7,166 nt of DNA from JANNHK01 sp034408875 (lineage in GTDB: Bacteria > Actinomycetota > Acidimicrobiia > IMCC26256 > PALSA-610), in the NCBI GenBank assembly GCA_034408875.1, contig JAWXCJ010000143.1:1-7166 (forward strand). The letters are read 5' to 3'. A program made the position numbers and the translations under genes. Positions 1 to 6,392 of the stretch are shown here, in pieces; within the stretch, counting starts at the first letter, position 1, and each line of letters opens with the position of its first letter. The notes beneath the pieces are model-generated. The model ran no database searches. It saw nothing but the letters and a program-made list of their open reading frames with translations, and was not told the origin of the DNA.

Positions 1-235
1 CGGCCAGCGCCACTTGCACGATAGGCGCCTCACGCGCGACGAGCGGCTTGCTCTGCACGCCCATCTTCGCGGCCGTCATCAGGCGCACGCCGTTGTTGTG
101 CGACAGGAACGGCACCGCGGCGCTGTTCGTATCGAACAGGTGCTCGGGCAGCATGAACGCGTAGTCGACTTCCTTCGCCGGCACCTCGACGATCTCGCCC
201 GCGCGCACGGCCTTCACACGGCCGTTCTTGGCCAC
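1..235 (-). other. RpoB-like segment (beta-subunit region near the active centre) in frame with the RTX repeats
   Basis: Residues 270-347 align without a gap to E. coli RpoB recalled from memory. The shared pattern is V-D-Y, 16 residues, P-F-L, x, H, 4 residues, R, 4 residues, A-x-M, 2 residues, Q, 2 residues, P, 6 residues, P-x-V. The R and Q ten residues apart correspond to what I recall as beta R678 and Q688, close to the substrate site. Flanking residues differ a good deal from cellular RpoB: N-N-G-V replaces D-D-A-N, and R-E-A-P-I-V follows. A divergent, possibly phage-encoded beta-like protein is therefore as likely a source as cellular rpoB. The segment is cut by the window edge, so whether further beta-subunit motifs follow cannot be seen. 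Confidence 0.6.
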
Positions 236-1042
236 GAGCTTGTCGTTGCCGCCCCCGCCGTGCAGTTCGAACTTCTCGCCGACCGGAAGCTGTACCGAGT
301 TCTCGAGCTTGTCGGCCTGGTTGCTGCCGACGACCTTGGTATACGAGCCGCGCATCGTGTCGCCCTCGCTCGACGTGCCGACACCGTTGCTCGGAATCGT
401 CACGGTCACGCCCACCTTCGACGTCGCGAACCTCATCGTGTCGGTGCCGGTGCCGATCTTGCCGCCGTGCATCACGTCGCCGCCGTCGCCGCCGTCGATC
501 ACGTCGTTGCCCGCTTCGCCGTTGATGACGTCGTTGCCGGCACCACCCGTAAGCGTGTCGTTCCCGGCGCCGCCGACGATCGCGTCGACACCGTCGCCGC
601 CCTGCACGACATCGGTTCCGATCCCGCCGGTGTAGACGTCGTTGCCAGGCCCGAGATCGACCGCCGCCGCGAACGTCTTCGTCGGCCCGACGGTGAACGT
701 GTCGTTGCCATCTCCGAGCGCGGCCCACACGCCGGTCGTTGCTCCGCACCACAGGCCTTGCCGGGTGTGGTTCACCTCGAACAGGACAAAGCACTCGTCG
801 GCGGCGCGGTCGCTGAGCCGCCACTGCCCCCACTCGATCCAGATCACATCGTCGGTGTACATCGAGTTCATGTTCACGACCACGACGGAGTTGCGGCCGG
901 GATCGTCGGTCAGCACCACCGTGCCGTTGACAATGTCGACGTTGAGCAGGGCGGGCGGCGCGGCGCCGGCGCGCGTCACCGGCACGACTGCGAGCGCGGC
1001 GAGAAGAGCAGCAAAGAACAGGAAACCCGAGCGGGTGGTCAT
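1..1042 (-). CDS. Secreted RTX-type calcium-binding repeat protein running into an RpoB-like segment (partial, C-terminus beyond the left edge)
   Basis: The frame is open from ATG at 1042 to the left edge, giving 347 residues with no stop. Residues 1-27 look like a Sec signal peptide: R4, a hydrophobic core 6-22, then A25-G26-A27 before the probable cut. Residues 30-108 are a non-repeat domain with two cysteines (84, 99) that could pair. Residues 109-192 hold nonapeptides of the GGxGNDxLx type (109-117, 130-138, and five contiguous at 148-192), with one more at 261-269; in hemolysin-type proteins these form a calcium-bound parallel beta roll. From about residue 270 the character changes: the rest carries E291-V-D-Y294, P311-F-L, H315, R320, A325, M327, Q330 and P333, spaced as in RNA polymerase beta. 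The exported N-terminus and an RNA polymerase segment make no obvious joint sense. A weak GAGAGG lies 9 bases before the start. The gene is probably transcribed separately from the operon upstream. The RTX part is secure; the whole as one natural protein is not. Confidence 0.8.
   Translation of the reverse strand, partial: MTTRSGFLFFAALLAALAVVPVTRAGAAPPALLNVDIVNGTVVLTDDPGRNSVVVVNMNSMYTDDVIWIEWGQWRLSDRAADECFVLFEVNHTRQGLWCGATTGVWAALGDGNDTFTVGPTKTFAAAVDLGPGNDVYTGGIGTDVVQGGDGVDAIVGGAGNDTLTGGAGNDVINGEAGNDVIDGGDGGDVMHGGKIGTGTDTMRFATSKVGVTVTIPSNGVGTSSEGDTMRGSYTKVVGSNQADKLENSVQLPVGEKFELHGGGGNDKLVAKNGRVKAVRAGEIVEVPAKEVDYAFMLPEHLFDTNSAAVPFLSHNNGVRLMTAAKMGVQSKPLVAREAPIVQVALA
467..601 (-). repeat. Five contiguous RTX nonapeptide repeats (27-bp coding units)
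   Basis: Residues 148-192 of the RTX-type protein are five back-to-back nine-residue units: GGDGVDAIV, GGAGNDTLT, GGAGNDVIN, GEAGNDVID and GGDGGDVMH. The G-x-G-N-D core supplies calcium-binding turns in this family. Units 2 to 4 are the cleanest; units 1 and 5 are degenerate at the Asn. Two isolated units lie upstream (about 629-718) and one downstream (236-262). Confidence 0.85.
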
Positions 1043-1166
1043 GAAGGGGCCCTCTCTGTGTTGTCCAGCCAGAACGGGACGGCACAGTAGGGAATTTCTG
1101 CCTATGAATGCCATATCACGGCAGGAAATGGATCAAAATACCCATCTCCTACCAACCCGCCGCGGG
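1043..1166. other. Intergenic gap between the hydratase gene and the RTX-type gene
   Basis: These 124 bases separate two minus-strand genes and contain no coding signal I can support. They include an AT-richer stretch around 1091-1145, unlike the GC-rich genes, and an imperfect dyad. A promoter for the RTX-type gene is expected here, but no convincing -35/-10 pair was found. No hairpin with a following T-run is visible, so a classical terminator for the operon is not seen either. Confidence 0.5.
1094..1129. repeat. Imperfect inverted repeat, possible operator or weak terminator stem
   Basis: ATTTCTGCC (1094-1102) pairs with GGCAGGAAAT (1120-1129) apart from one bulged G. Inside the loop, TATG (1103-1106) can pair with CATA (1112-1115), extending the dyad across an asymmetric bulge. 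It lies between the end of the hydratase gene and the start of the RTX-type gene. There is no T-run on either side, so a regulator site or an RNA fold is as likely as termination. Confidence 0.3.
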
Positions 1167-2027
1167 TCAGCGGAGCTTGAACACCCCGCCGTCGATGACC
1201 GTTGCGCCATCTTGGGTCACCGTCTGGAAGTGGGCGCCGCCGTCGACGTCCCACATGCGCACGGTGAGGATGTCGCCGGGCATGACGGGCTTCGAGAACC
1301 GCGCGTCCATCGCACCGAACTTCTCGACGTCGGAGCCGCACAACTCGTGCAGCAACGCGCGGCCGGTGAAGCCATACGAGCACAGACCGTGCAGGATCGG
1401 ACGGTCGAAGCCCGCGAACTTCGCGAGCTCGGGGTCGGAGTGCAGCGGGTTGCGGTCGCCGCTCAGGCGGTAGAGCAACGCCTGGTCGGGACGGGTCGCG
1501 ACCGTGACTTCGTGGTCGGGCGCGGTGTCGGGCATCTTCGGCGGGTCGGCGATTTCCGGGCCGCGGCTCTCGCCGAAGCCGCCCTCGCCGCGGATGAACG
1601 CGGCGAAGCGCGTCGTCCACGCGGGCTTGCCACTGTCGACATACTTCGACTCCGACGACAGGCGCACGACCGCGCCCTTGCCCTTGTCGTAGATGCCGAC
1701 GATCGTCGTGATCGCTTCGACTTCGCCGTCGGGCGGGATCGCGCCGTGCACCGTCACGCCCTGCTCGCCGTGGAGCAGCATACGGAAGTCGAACTCGCCC
1801 CAGCTCGGCAGACCCGGACCGCCGCCCATGCCGAGCACGACGGGCATCGTCGGCAGGACACGCTGCTGGATCTTCTGCGAGTTCTCGGTGGTGAACTCGA
1901 GTTCGAAGCCGGTCGGGTCGGTCTGACCCGCGCCGACACCGAGCGCGTAGAGGAGGGCGTCCTTCGACGTCCACGAGTGGCGAGCCGGTTGTGAAACGGC
2001 ACCGACCGAGTCGAGATTCATCGGCAT
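1167..2027 (-). CDS. MaoC-like enoyl-CoA hydratase 2, (3R)-hydroxyacyl-CoA forming
   Basis: 286 residues, the usual size of a double-hotdog hydratase 2. The C-terminal hotdog carries the family signature at 186-215 (YRLSGDRNPLHSD followed by AGFDRPILHGL), with D191 and H196 the expected catalytic pair. The N-terminal hotdog (about 15-155) is the degenerate half that shapes the acyl pocket. The expected reaction is reversible hydration of a trans-2-enoyl-CoA to a (3R)-3-hydroxyacyl-CoA in the cytoplasm. The motif closely resembles the hydratase unit of human HSD17B4 (MFE-2) and actinobacterial Hsd4B-type enzymes of sterol side-chain breakdown. The start at 2027 is chosen because AAGGAG (2042-2037) sits 9 bases ahead; the next in-frame ATG, at 2021, would be 15 bases away. 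It is the last gene of the operon, 13 bases after the SDR. Family is secure; substrate (fatty, steroid or other acyl-CoA) is not. Confidence 0.93.
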   Translation of the reverse strand: MPMNLDSVGAVSQPARHSWTSKDALLYALGVGAGQTDPTGFELEFTTENSQKIQQRVLPTMPVVLGMGGGPGLPSWGEFDFRMLLHGEQGVTVHGAIPPDGEVEAITTIVGIYDKGKGAVVRLSSESKYVDSGKPAWTTRFAAFIRGEGGFGESRGPEIADPPKMPDTAPDHEVTVATRPDQALLYRLSGDRNPLHSDPELAKFAGFDRPILHGLCSYGFTGRALLHELCGSDVEKFGAMDARFSKPVMPGDILTVRMWDVDGGAHFQTVTQDGATVIDGGVFKLR

Positions 2028-2036
2028 TGTCAGTGT

Positions 2037-2042
2037 CTCCTT
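2037..2042 (-). promoter_or_regulatory. Ribosome binding site AAGGAG overlapping the SDR stop codon
   Basis: On the minus strand the SDR stop TAA (2043-2041) shares its two A bases with AAGGAG (2042-2037), and the hydratase ATG follows 9 bases later. Ribosomes ending the SDR would stand on the hydratase's initiation site, so the two proteins are probably made in a coupled ratio. Confidence 0.75.
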
Positions 2043-2940
2043 ACGACATCATGGTTGAGTTCGGCTGCGCCTGGGCGACGAGATCGGGAACGACTTTCGT
2101 GAGCTGCGCGGGTTCCCAGCGCATCCCGTCGTTGCGGGCGGTCGGGCCGCGCCGCCAACCTTCGCCGACCGACACGCGGTCACCGTCGACGAGGAAGACG
2201 CGCCCGGTCACGTCGGTGTTCTCGTTCGAACCGAGCCACACCACGAGCGGCGAGATGTTCGCGGGGTCGAGCACGTCGAACTTGGTGGGGTCGACTTCGC
2301 CGCCGAGCCCGAGGCCTTCGGTCATGCGCGTGCGGGCGACGGGGGCGATCGCGTTGGCGAGCACGCCGTAGCGCCCGAGCTCCAACCCGCAGATGATGGT
2401 GAACGACGCGATACCGGCCTTGGCCGCGCCGTAGTTGGTCTGACCGGCGTTTCCGAACACACCCGACGGCGACGAGGTGTTGACGATGCGACCGGCAACC
2501 GGCGTGCCGGCCTTCGACTGGTCGCGCCAATAGGCGGCCGCGTGCTTGGTCGGCGCGAACGCGCCCTTGAGGTGCACCGCGATGACCGCGTCCCACTCGG
2601 ACTCGTCCATGTTCACGAGCATGCGGTCGCGCAAGATGCCCGCGTTGTTCACGAGCGTGTCGAGCCGGCCGAACGTATCGACGGCCCGCTGCACCATGCG
2701 CCCGGCGCCGGCGAAGTCGGCGACGTTCTCGCCGTCGGCCACGGCTTCGCCGCCCATGGCCTTGATCTCTTCGACGACTTCCATCGCGGGGCTGAGTGAG
2801 CCGCCGTCGCCGTGCATGTCGCCGCCGAGGTCGTTGACCACGACCTTGGCGCCCTCGGCGGCGTACGCGAGCGCGTGTTCGCGCCCGATGCCGCGTCCCG
2901 ATCCGGTCACGATCACGACCCGGCCGTCACAGATACCCAT
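2041..2940 (-). CDS. SDR-family (3R)-hydroxyacyl-CoA dehydrogenase (MFE-2/Hsd4A type)
   Basis: 299 residues. The classical short-chain dehydrogenase layout is complete: TGSGRGIG at 12-19 binds the cofactor, N36-D-L-G follows strand 2 and suggests NAD rather than NADP, NNAG is at 98-101, and catalytic S157, Y170 and K174 lie in the stretch ending NYGAAK. The NDLGG turn, NAGILRDR (99-106) and SGVFGNAGQTNYGAAKAG are typical of the dehydrogenase unit of peroxisomal MFE-2 and of actinobacterial Hsd4A (ChsB1-like) enzymes. The expected job is oxidation of (3R)-hydroxyacyl-CoA to 3-ketoacyl-CoA, taking the product of the adjacent hydratase. A tail after about residue 262 goes beyond the core SDR fold, as in longer members of this group. 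GAGGA at 2954-2950 is 9 bases before the ATG. It lies 32 bases after the acyl-CoA synthetase. Substrate chain is not determined by sequence. Confidence 0.93.
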   Translation of the reverse strand: MGICDGRVVIVTGSGRGIGREHALAYAAEGAKVVVNDLGGDMHGDGGSLSPAMEVVEEIKAMGGEAVADGENVADFAGAGRMVQRAVDTFGRLDTLVNNAGILRDRMLVNMDESEWDAVIAVHLKGAFAPTKHAAAYWRDQSKAGTPVAGRIVNTSSPSGVFGNAGQTNYGAAKAGIASFTIICGLELGRYGVLANAIAPVARTRMTEGLGLGGEVDPTKFDVLDPANISPLVVWLGSNENTDVTGRVFLVDGDRVSVGEGWRRGPTARNDGMRWEPAQLTKVVPDLVAQAQPNSTMMS

Positions 2941-2972
2941 CTATTTCCGTCCTCGATCCGTGTGTCGCTTCG

Positions 2973-4565
2973 CTACTGGGCGTTGCGAAGCTGGTCCCTG
3001 AGTTGGTGCTTGTACAACTTGCCGTTGTCGTGGCGAGGTAGGACCTCGAGAAACACGACCTGACGGGGACACTTGTAGTGCGCGATGCGCTCTCGGCACC
3101 ACTCGACCAGCTCCGAAGCGAGCTCGTCCGAGGGTTCGACGCCCGGCTGGGGCTCCACCGCGGCGACGACCAGCTCGCCCCATTCGTCGTCGGGAACGCC
3201 CACCACACCGACATCGCCGACCGCCGGATGCCCGAGCAACACGGCCTCGACCTCGGCCGGATAGATGTTCACCCCGGCGCTGATGATCAGGTGGGCGCTG
3301 CGGTCGGTGAGGAACAGATACGCGTCGTCGTCGACGTAGCCGACGTCGCCCAAGGTGAAGTACTCGCCCCGGTACGCCCCGGCGGTCTTGTCCGGCGCCT
3401 TGTAGTACTCGAACCGGCTGCCTTCGGGCGGCGGCGCCTTGAGGTACACGGTCCCCACTTCGCCCGCGACGAGATCGTTCCCGTCGTCGTCCCCATCCCC
3501 GTCACGAAGGATGCGGACGTGGTCGGCGGGCGTCACCTTGCCGACGGTGCCCGGCTTCTGCATCCACTCGTCGGGCCCGACCAACGTGCCCGCGCCTTCG
3601 GTCGCGGCGTAGTACTCCCACACGACCGGACCGAGCCATTCGATGAGGCGGCGCTTCACATCGACCGGGCACGGCGCCGCGCCGTGAAGGACGAGCATGA
3701 GCGTCGACGTGTCGTACTGCGCGCGCACGTCGTCGGGCAACGACAGCAGCCGGTGAAACATCGTCGGGACCATGTGCGTGTGCGTGACGCCGTAGTTGTC
3801 GATGAGCTTCAGCGCTTCCTCGGCGTCCCACCCTTCCATCACGACGATGGGTACGCCGACCGCCGCGGGCGTGGCGAGCGAGAATGCAAGCGGCGCCGCG
3901 TGGTACCAAGGACCGGTGCACAGGTGCACGTTGTTGTTCTCGGCGCTGTAGCGCGACGTCGCAGCCTGCAGCAGCGTTGCGCTCATGTCGGTCTTGCGCT
4001 TCACACCTTTCGGCCGTCCGGTCGTGCCCGACGTGTAGAGCATCGTGCTGCCCAGCGTCGTCTCGGGGAGCGCGGCGCCACTTTCCGCGCCGAGCGCGTC
4101 GTCCCACTCCTCGAAGCCCTCGCCTCCGGAACTGGCGATGGGTCCGCCAACCGCGAGGCGCGCCTTCAGCCGCGTCCCGAGTTCGGCGGCGCGTGACGAA
4201 GCCTCGGCGTAGCGGGCGTCGGCGATGAACGCGGTCGCTTCGCAGTCGTCGACGATGTAGCCGGCTTCGTCGCCCGTGAGGTGCCAGTTGATCGGTGTCA
4301 GCCGCAAGCCGTAGCGCAGCGCCGCCGCGTAGGTCTCGGGGAACTGCGGGCGGTTGCCGCACAGGAGCGCGATCCCGTCGCCGGGTTGCACGCCCCGCGC
4401 CTGTAACGCGCGCACGAGCCGGTTCACGTTCTCGTCGAACTCGGTGTACGTGCGGTCGCCGTGGGGCGTGATCAGCGCGGTGCGGTCGGGATACTGCTGC
4501 GCCCAGTAGGTCGACAGCGTCCCGGCCTGCGCGGCGTCGACGAGGGCGGGGTCAAGTGCGTTCAC
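2973..4565 (-). CDS. AMP-forming acyl-CoA synthetase (FadD type)
   Basis: 530 residues, full length for the ANL superfamily. The ATP-binding loop YTSGTTGRPKG is at 177-187, the adenylate motif YYAATE at 318-323, LGDVGY with D407 and the DR421-422 hinge mark the domain boundary, and the C-terminal lid ends in N514-G-K516, the lysine for adenylation. It would activate a carboxylic acid to its acyl-CoA at the cost of ATP to AMP, feeding the hydratase and dehydrogenase genes that follow. An acidic Asp/Gly-rich stretch at 354-364 (DGDGDDDGND) is an odd surface insert. The start is GTG at 4565: it leaves a normal N-terminus and gives a GTGA overlap with the stop of the preceding gene remnant. No clear ribosome site is visible ahead of it, so initiation may depend on upstream translation. 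Substrate class (medium/long fatty acid, sterol side chain or aromatic acid) cannot be fixed. Confidence 0.95.
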   Translation of the reverse strand: MNALDPALVDAAQAGTLSTYWAQQYPDRTALITPHGDRTYTEFDENVNRLVRALQARGVQPGDGIALLCGNRPQFPETYAAALRYGLRLTPINWHLTGDEAGYIVDDCEATAFIADARYAEASSRAAELGTRLKARLAVGGPIASSGGEGFEEWDDALGAESGAALPETTLGSTMLYTSGTTGRPKGVKRKTDMSATLLQAATSRYSAENNNVHLCTGPWYHAAPLAFSLATPAAVGVPIVVMEGWDAEEALKLIDNYGVTHTHMVPTMFHRLLSLPDDVRAQYDTSTLMLVLHGAAPCPVDVKRRLIEWLGPVVWEYYAATEGAGTLVGPDEWMQKPGTVGKVTPADHVRILRDGDGDDDGNDLVAGEVGTVYLKAPPPEGSRFEYYKAPDKTAGAYRGEYFTLGDVGYVDDDAYLFLTDRSAHLIISAGVNIYPAEVEAVLLGHPAVGDVGVVGVPDDEWGELVVAAVEPQPGVEPSDELASELVEWCRERIAHYKCPRQVVFLEVLPRHDNGKLYKHQLRDQLRNAQ

Positions 4566-4733
4566 AGGCCGTGAGACTTGTCGCTGTCCGCGGTTTCGTC
4601 CAGTACGTCGAGGCGCAGGTTCTTCGTCGGCGACGAACGCCGGCCCGACCGTGCGGAACTGTTCGCCCGCGCGCCGCTCGATCTCCCGGAGCGCGAGACT
4701 GTCGTCGGTACGAACGGCGCGGATCTCGATCAG
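4562..4733 (-). pseudogene. Remnant of a GNAT acetyltransferase N-terminus, frameshifted and truncated
   Basis: The only sizeable gap in the operon translates as a GNAT N-terminus. From 4730 one frame reads IEIRAVRTDDSLALREIERR, then AGEQFRTVGPAFVADEEP, matching the strand 1/helix 1 pattern I know from small GNAT proteins (an I-E-R-x-A-G-E-x-F-R-x-V-G stretch followed by A-D-x-E-P). Skipping one base at 4616 restores the expected continuation RLDVLDETADSDKSHGL, then TGA at 4564-4562. The acetyl-CoA binding core that should follow, about 100 residues, is absent. No ATG, GTG or TTG opens the first frame; only CTG at 4733 precedes it, inside the end of the diiron gene. The stop overlaps the synthetase GTG by four bases, a layout typical of coupled operon genes. 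It may be a decayed operon member; an intact short protein with a sequencing error is the alternative. Confidence 0.5.
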
Positions 4734-5794
4734 GCGGTTTCCCGATCGCGCGCCACTTCGTCGAGCTCGGTGTACTCCTCACCGGTGTCGGTGAAGTCCT
4801 CGAACTGGATGACGCCGATCTCGGTGAAGCGTTCCCGCAGCCAGCCGCCACTCGCGTCGAGCAGGCCGAGCTTCTTGCAGTTCGGCACGATCTTCGAGAA
4901 CAGCAATGTCTGGAACATCTGCTGCGCGGGCGGGTTCACCGCGTCCATCGTGCGGTACACGGCCTCCGGGTCGATACCCATCTTCGCCCACATCTCGGCG
5001 TGCGCGAAGCGACGCTGCAACCGGCAGGCGACGTCGAACGCGAACTCCTGGCGCTCGCGCATCTCGGCGTCGGTGAGTTCCTTGTAGTACTCCTGCAGCG
5101 ACAACACGCCGAACGCGACGTGGCGCGCTTCGTCGCTCATGACGTAGCGGAGCATCTTCTTCACGAGCGGCTCGGTCGTGATCTGGTGCATGAGGCCGAA
5201 CGCGGCGAGCGCGAGCCCCTCGACCATGATCTGCATACCGAGGTACGCGATGTCCCAGCGGGGGTCGCCGAGGATGTCGTCGAGGATGCCCTTGAGGTTG
5301 TCGTTGATGCCGTACTGCGAGCCGAGCTTCTCGCTCAGGTACCGCGCGAACACCTCGACGTGGCGGGCTTCGTCCATGACCTGCGTCGCCGCGTAGTACT
5401 TGGCGTCGATCCACGGGACGGTTTCGACGATACGCGCCGTACACAGCAGCGCGCCCTGCTCGCCGTGCATGAACTGCGACATGAGCGAGTTCTGCAGCTC
5501 GATGGAGACGCGTTCCCAGTCCTTGTCGCCGAAGTGCTTCACCGGCGAGCCCTCCGCTTCGGCCAGCGCCTGGAAACGCTGCACTCCCCCGCCGCCCAGC
5601 TCGCGGCCGACCTTCTCGGGGTCGACGTCGATCGACCAGTCGAGATCCGTCGACGCGTTCCACTGCGACGTCTTCGCCTTCTCGTACAGCTTCACGAGCG
5701 AACCGCGACTGCGGCCGTAGTCCCAGGTGAAGATCGTGTCGAACTCCGCGCTGACCGCGTGGATCGTCTCGAGCTTCTCTTCGGTGCTGGTCAT
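4730..5794 (-). CDS. Ferritin-like diiron oxidase/oxygenase (R2/AurF-like ligand pattern)
   Basis: 354 residues, mainly helical. Two copies of the diiron carboxylate motif are complete and evenly spaced: E112 with D141-E142-A-R-H145, and E192 with D221-E222-A-R-H225, each E followed by 28 residues before DExxH. This gives the four carboxylates and two histidines of a ferritin-like dinuclear iron site, and it fits the ExnDExxH pattern described for AurF-type N-oxygenases, though the same ligands occur in ribonucleotide reductase R2-like and desaturase-like proteins. It should therefore activate oxygen to oxidise a substrate. Its place between the TetR gene and the acyl-CoA synthetase suggests action on an acyl or related compound, which is inference. 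ATG at 5794 follows AGGAGGAG by 8 bases and overlaps the TetR stop as ATGA. No electron-transfer partner gene is in view. Fold is secure; reaction unknown. Confidence 0.85.
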   Translation of the reverse strand: MTSTEEKLETIHAVSAEFDTIFTWDYGRSRGSLVKLYEKAKTSQWNASTDLDWSIDVDPEKVGRELGGGGVQRFQALAEAEGSPVKHFGDKDWERVSIELQNSLMSQFMHGEQGALLCTARIVETVPWIDAKYYAATQVMDEARHVEVFARYLSEKLGSQYGINDNLKGILDDILGDPRWDIAYLGMQIMVEGLALAAFGLMHQITTEPLVKKMLRYVMSDEARHVAFGVLSLQEYYKELTDAEMRERQEFAFDVACRLQRRFAHAEMWAKMGIDPEAVYRTMDAVNPPAQQMFQTLLFSKIVPNCKKLGLLDASGGWLRERFTEIGVIQFEDFTDTGEEYTELDEVARDRETA

Positions 5795-6384
5795 GACTTC
5801 GTCTCCTCCTGGGGAGCAATCGCGTCAACGAGGCGGTGGATGAGTGCTTGCCAGTTGTCCTGGTCGAGTGGTTCGAGTCCGAGCGTGCGGACGACGAGCG
5901 CGCCGGCCGCGAGTGTGAGACAGAAGCGTGCGAACGCATCGGTGTCGACGTCGTCGTCGATCACATCGTTGCGCTTGGCGCGGTCGACGAGGTCGGCGAT
6001 CGTCGCTTCGCGCGTCGTAAGGCGATCTCGCACGACGGTCGCGAGTTCAGGGTCACGCCGAGCCGCGGCAATCGCGTCGAGCAAGAGCGGCGGCTGCGCA
6101 TTCGGTCGCGCCAACAGCGCGCCGAGCCGCTCGAACACATCACGCGCGTCGCTGCCCGCGGCCTGTTCGAGCAGTGCGTCGACCTCAGCGCCGGCCCGCG
6201 ACCCGATCGCGTCGAAGAGCAGTTCCGCCTTGCCCCGGTAGTTCGCGTAGATGGCGCCGGTCGTGAGTCCCGCGGCGCGAGCGACGTCCTGGACCCGGGC
6301 GCCCTCGTACCCCTGCGCCACGAACACCTCGATGGCGGCAGCAATCAGCCGCTCCCGGGTCGATTCCGACGGAACTGCACTCAC
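5791..6384 (-). CDS. TetR-family transcriptional repressor
   Basis: 197 residues from GTG at 6384. Residues 8-54 form the TetR DNA-binding head: TRERLIAAAIEVF, then Q-G-Y-E-G, then the helix-turn-helix VQDVARAAGLTTGAIYANYR (31-50) and the following GKAELLFDAI. The rest (about 60-190) is the helical ligand-binding and dimer domain, too variable to name a ligand. The frame stays open upstream to 7086, but that part is antisense to the threonine ammonia-lyase gene and lacks domain sense. No in-frame ATG lies near, and GTG at 6384 places the helix-turn-helix at the usual distance from the N-terminus. It is first in the operon, overlaps the diiron gene by four bases, and starts 8 bases from a palindrome, so autorepression of the whole operon is likely. 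An acyl-CoA or the free acid is a reasonable inducer, by inference only. Confidence 0.92.
   Translation of the reverse strand: MSAVPSESTRERLIAAAIEVFVAQGYEGARVQDVARAAGLTTGAIYANYRGKAELLFDAIGSRAGAEVDALLEQAAGSDARDVFERLGALLARPNAQPPLLLDAIAAARRDPELATVVRDRLTTREATIADLVDRAKRNDVIDDDVDTDAFARFCLTLAAGALVVRTLGLEPLDQDNWQALIHRLVDAIAPQEETKS
5803..5810 (-). promoter_or_regulatory. Strong ribosome binding site AGGAGGAG for the diiron gene
   Basis: AGGAGGAG lies inside the last codons of the TetR gene, 8 bases before the ATG at 5794. With the ATGA overlap it fixes the start and indicates high, coupled translation of the diiron protein. It is the strongest ribosome site seen in the window. Confidence 0.8.
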
Positions 6385-6392
6385 TCCAGCAT

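Noticed and set aside
467..718. Tandem repeats as a possible CRISPR array
   Set aside because: The periodicity is 27 bp in frame with coding for RTX nonapeptides, with no unique spacers or conserved palindromic repeat.
14..1090. Long plus-strand open frame over the RTX-type gene
   Set aside because: His/Arg/Val-rich translation without domain sense; it is the antisense of the GGxGND repeat gene, which has a signal peptide and family motifs on the minus strand.
1043..1166. Promoter for the RTX-type gene
   Set aside because: TACTGT and TTGATC-like hexamers occur on the minus strand but none pair at acceptable spacing, so no site is called.
642..1994. 450-residue plus-strand open frame
   Set aside because: Low-complexity Arg/Ala/Val translation spanning two minus-strand genes and their intergenic gap; a GC-driven shadow of the hydratase gene.
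2973..4565. Naming the synthetase as a particular sterol-pathway FadD such as FadD19 or FadD17
   Set aside because: Only superfamily motifs can be read by eye; the neighbouring Hsd4-like pair suggests sterol chemistry but is also used on fatty acyl-CoAs.
4556..6241. 561-residue plus-strand open frame
   Set aside because: Lies antisense to the diiron and TetR genes, both with intact motifs; its translation is rich in Arg, Leu and His with no recognisable domain.
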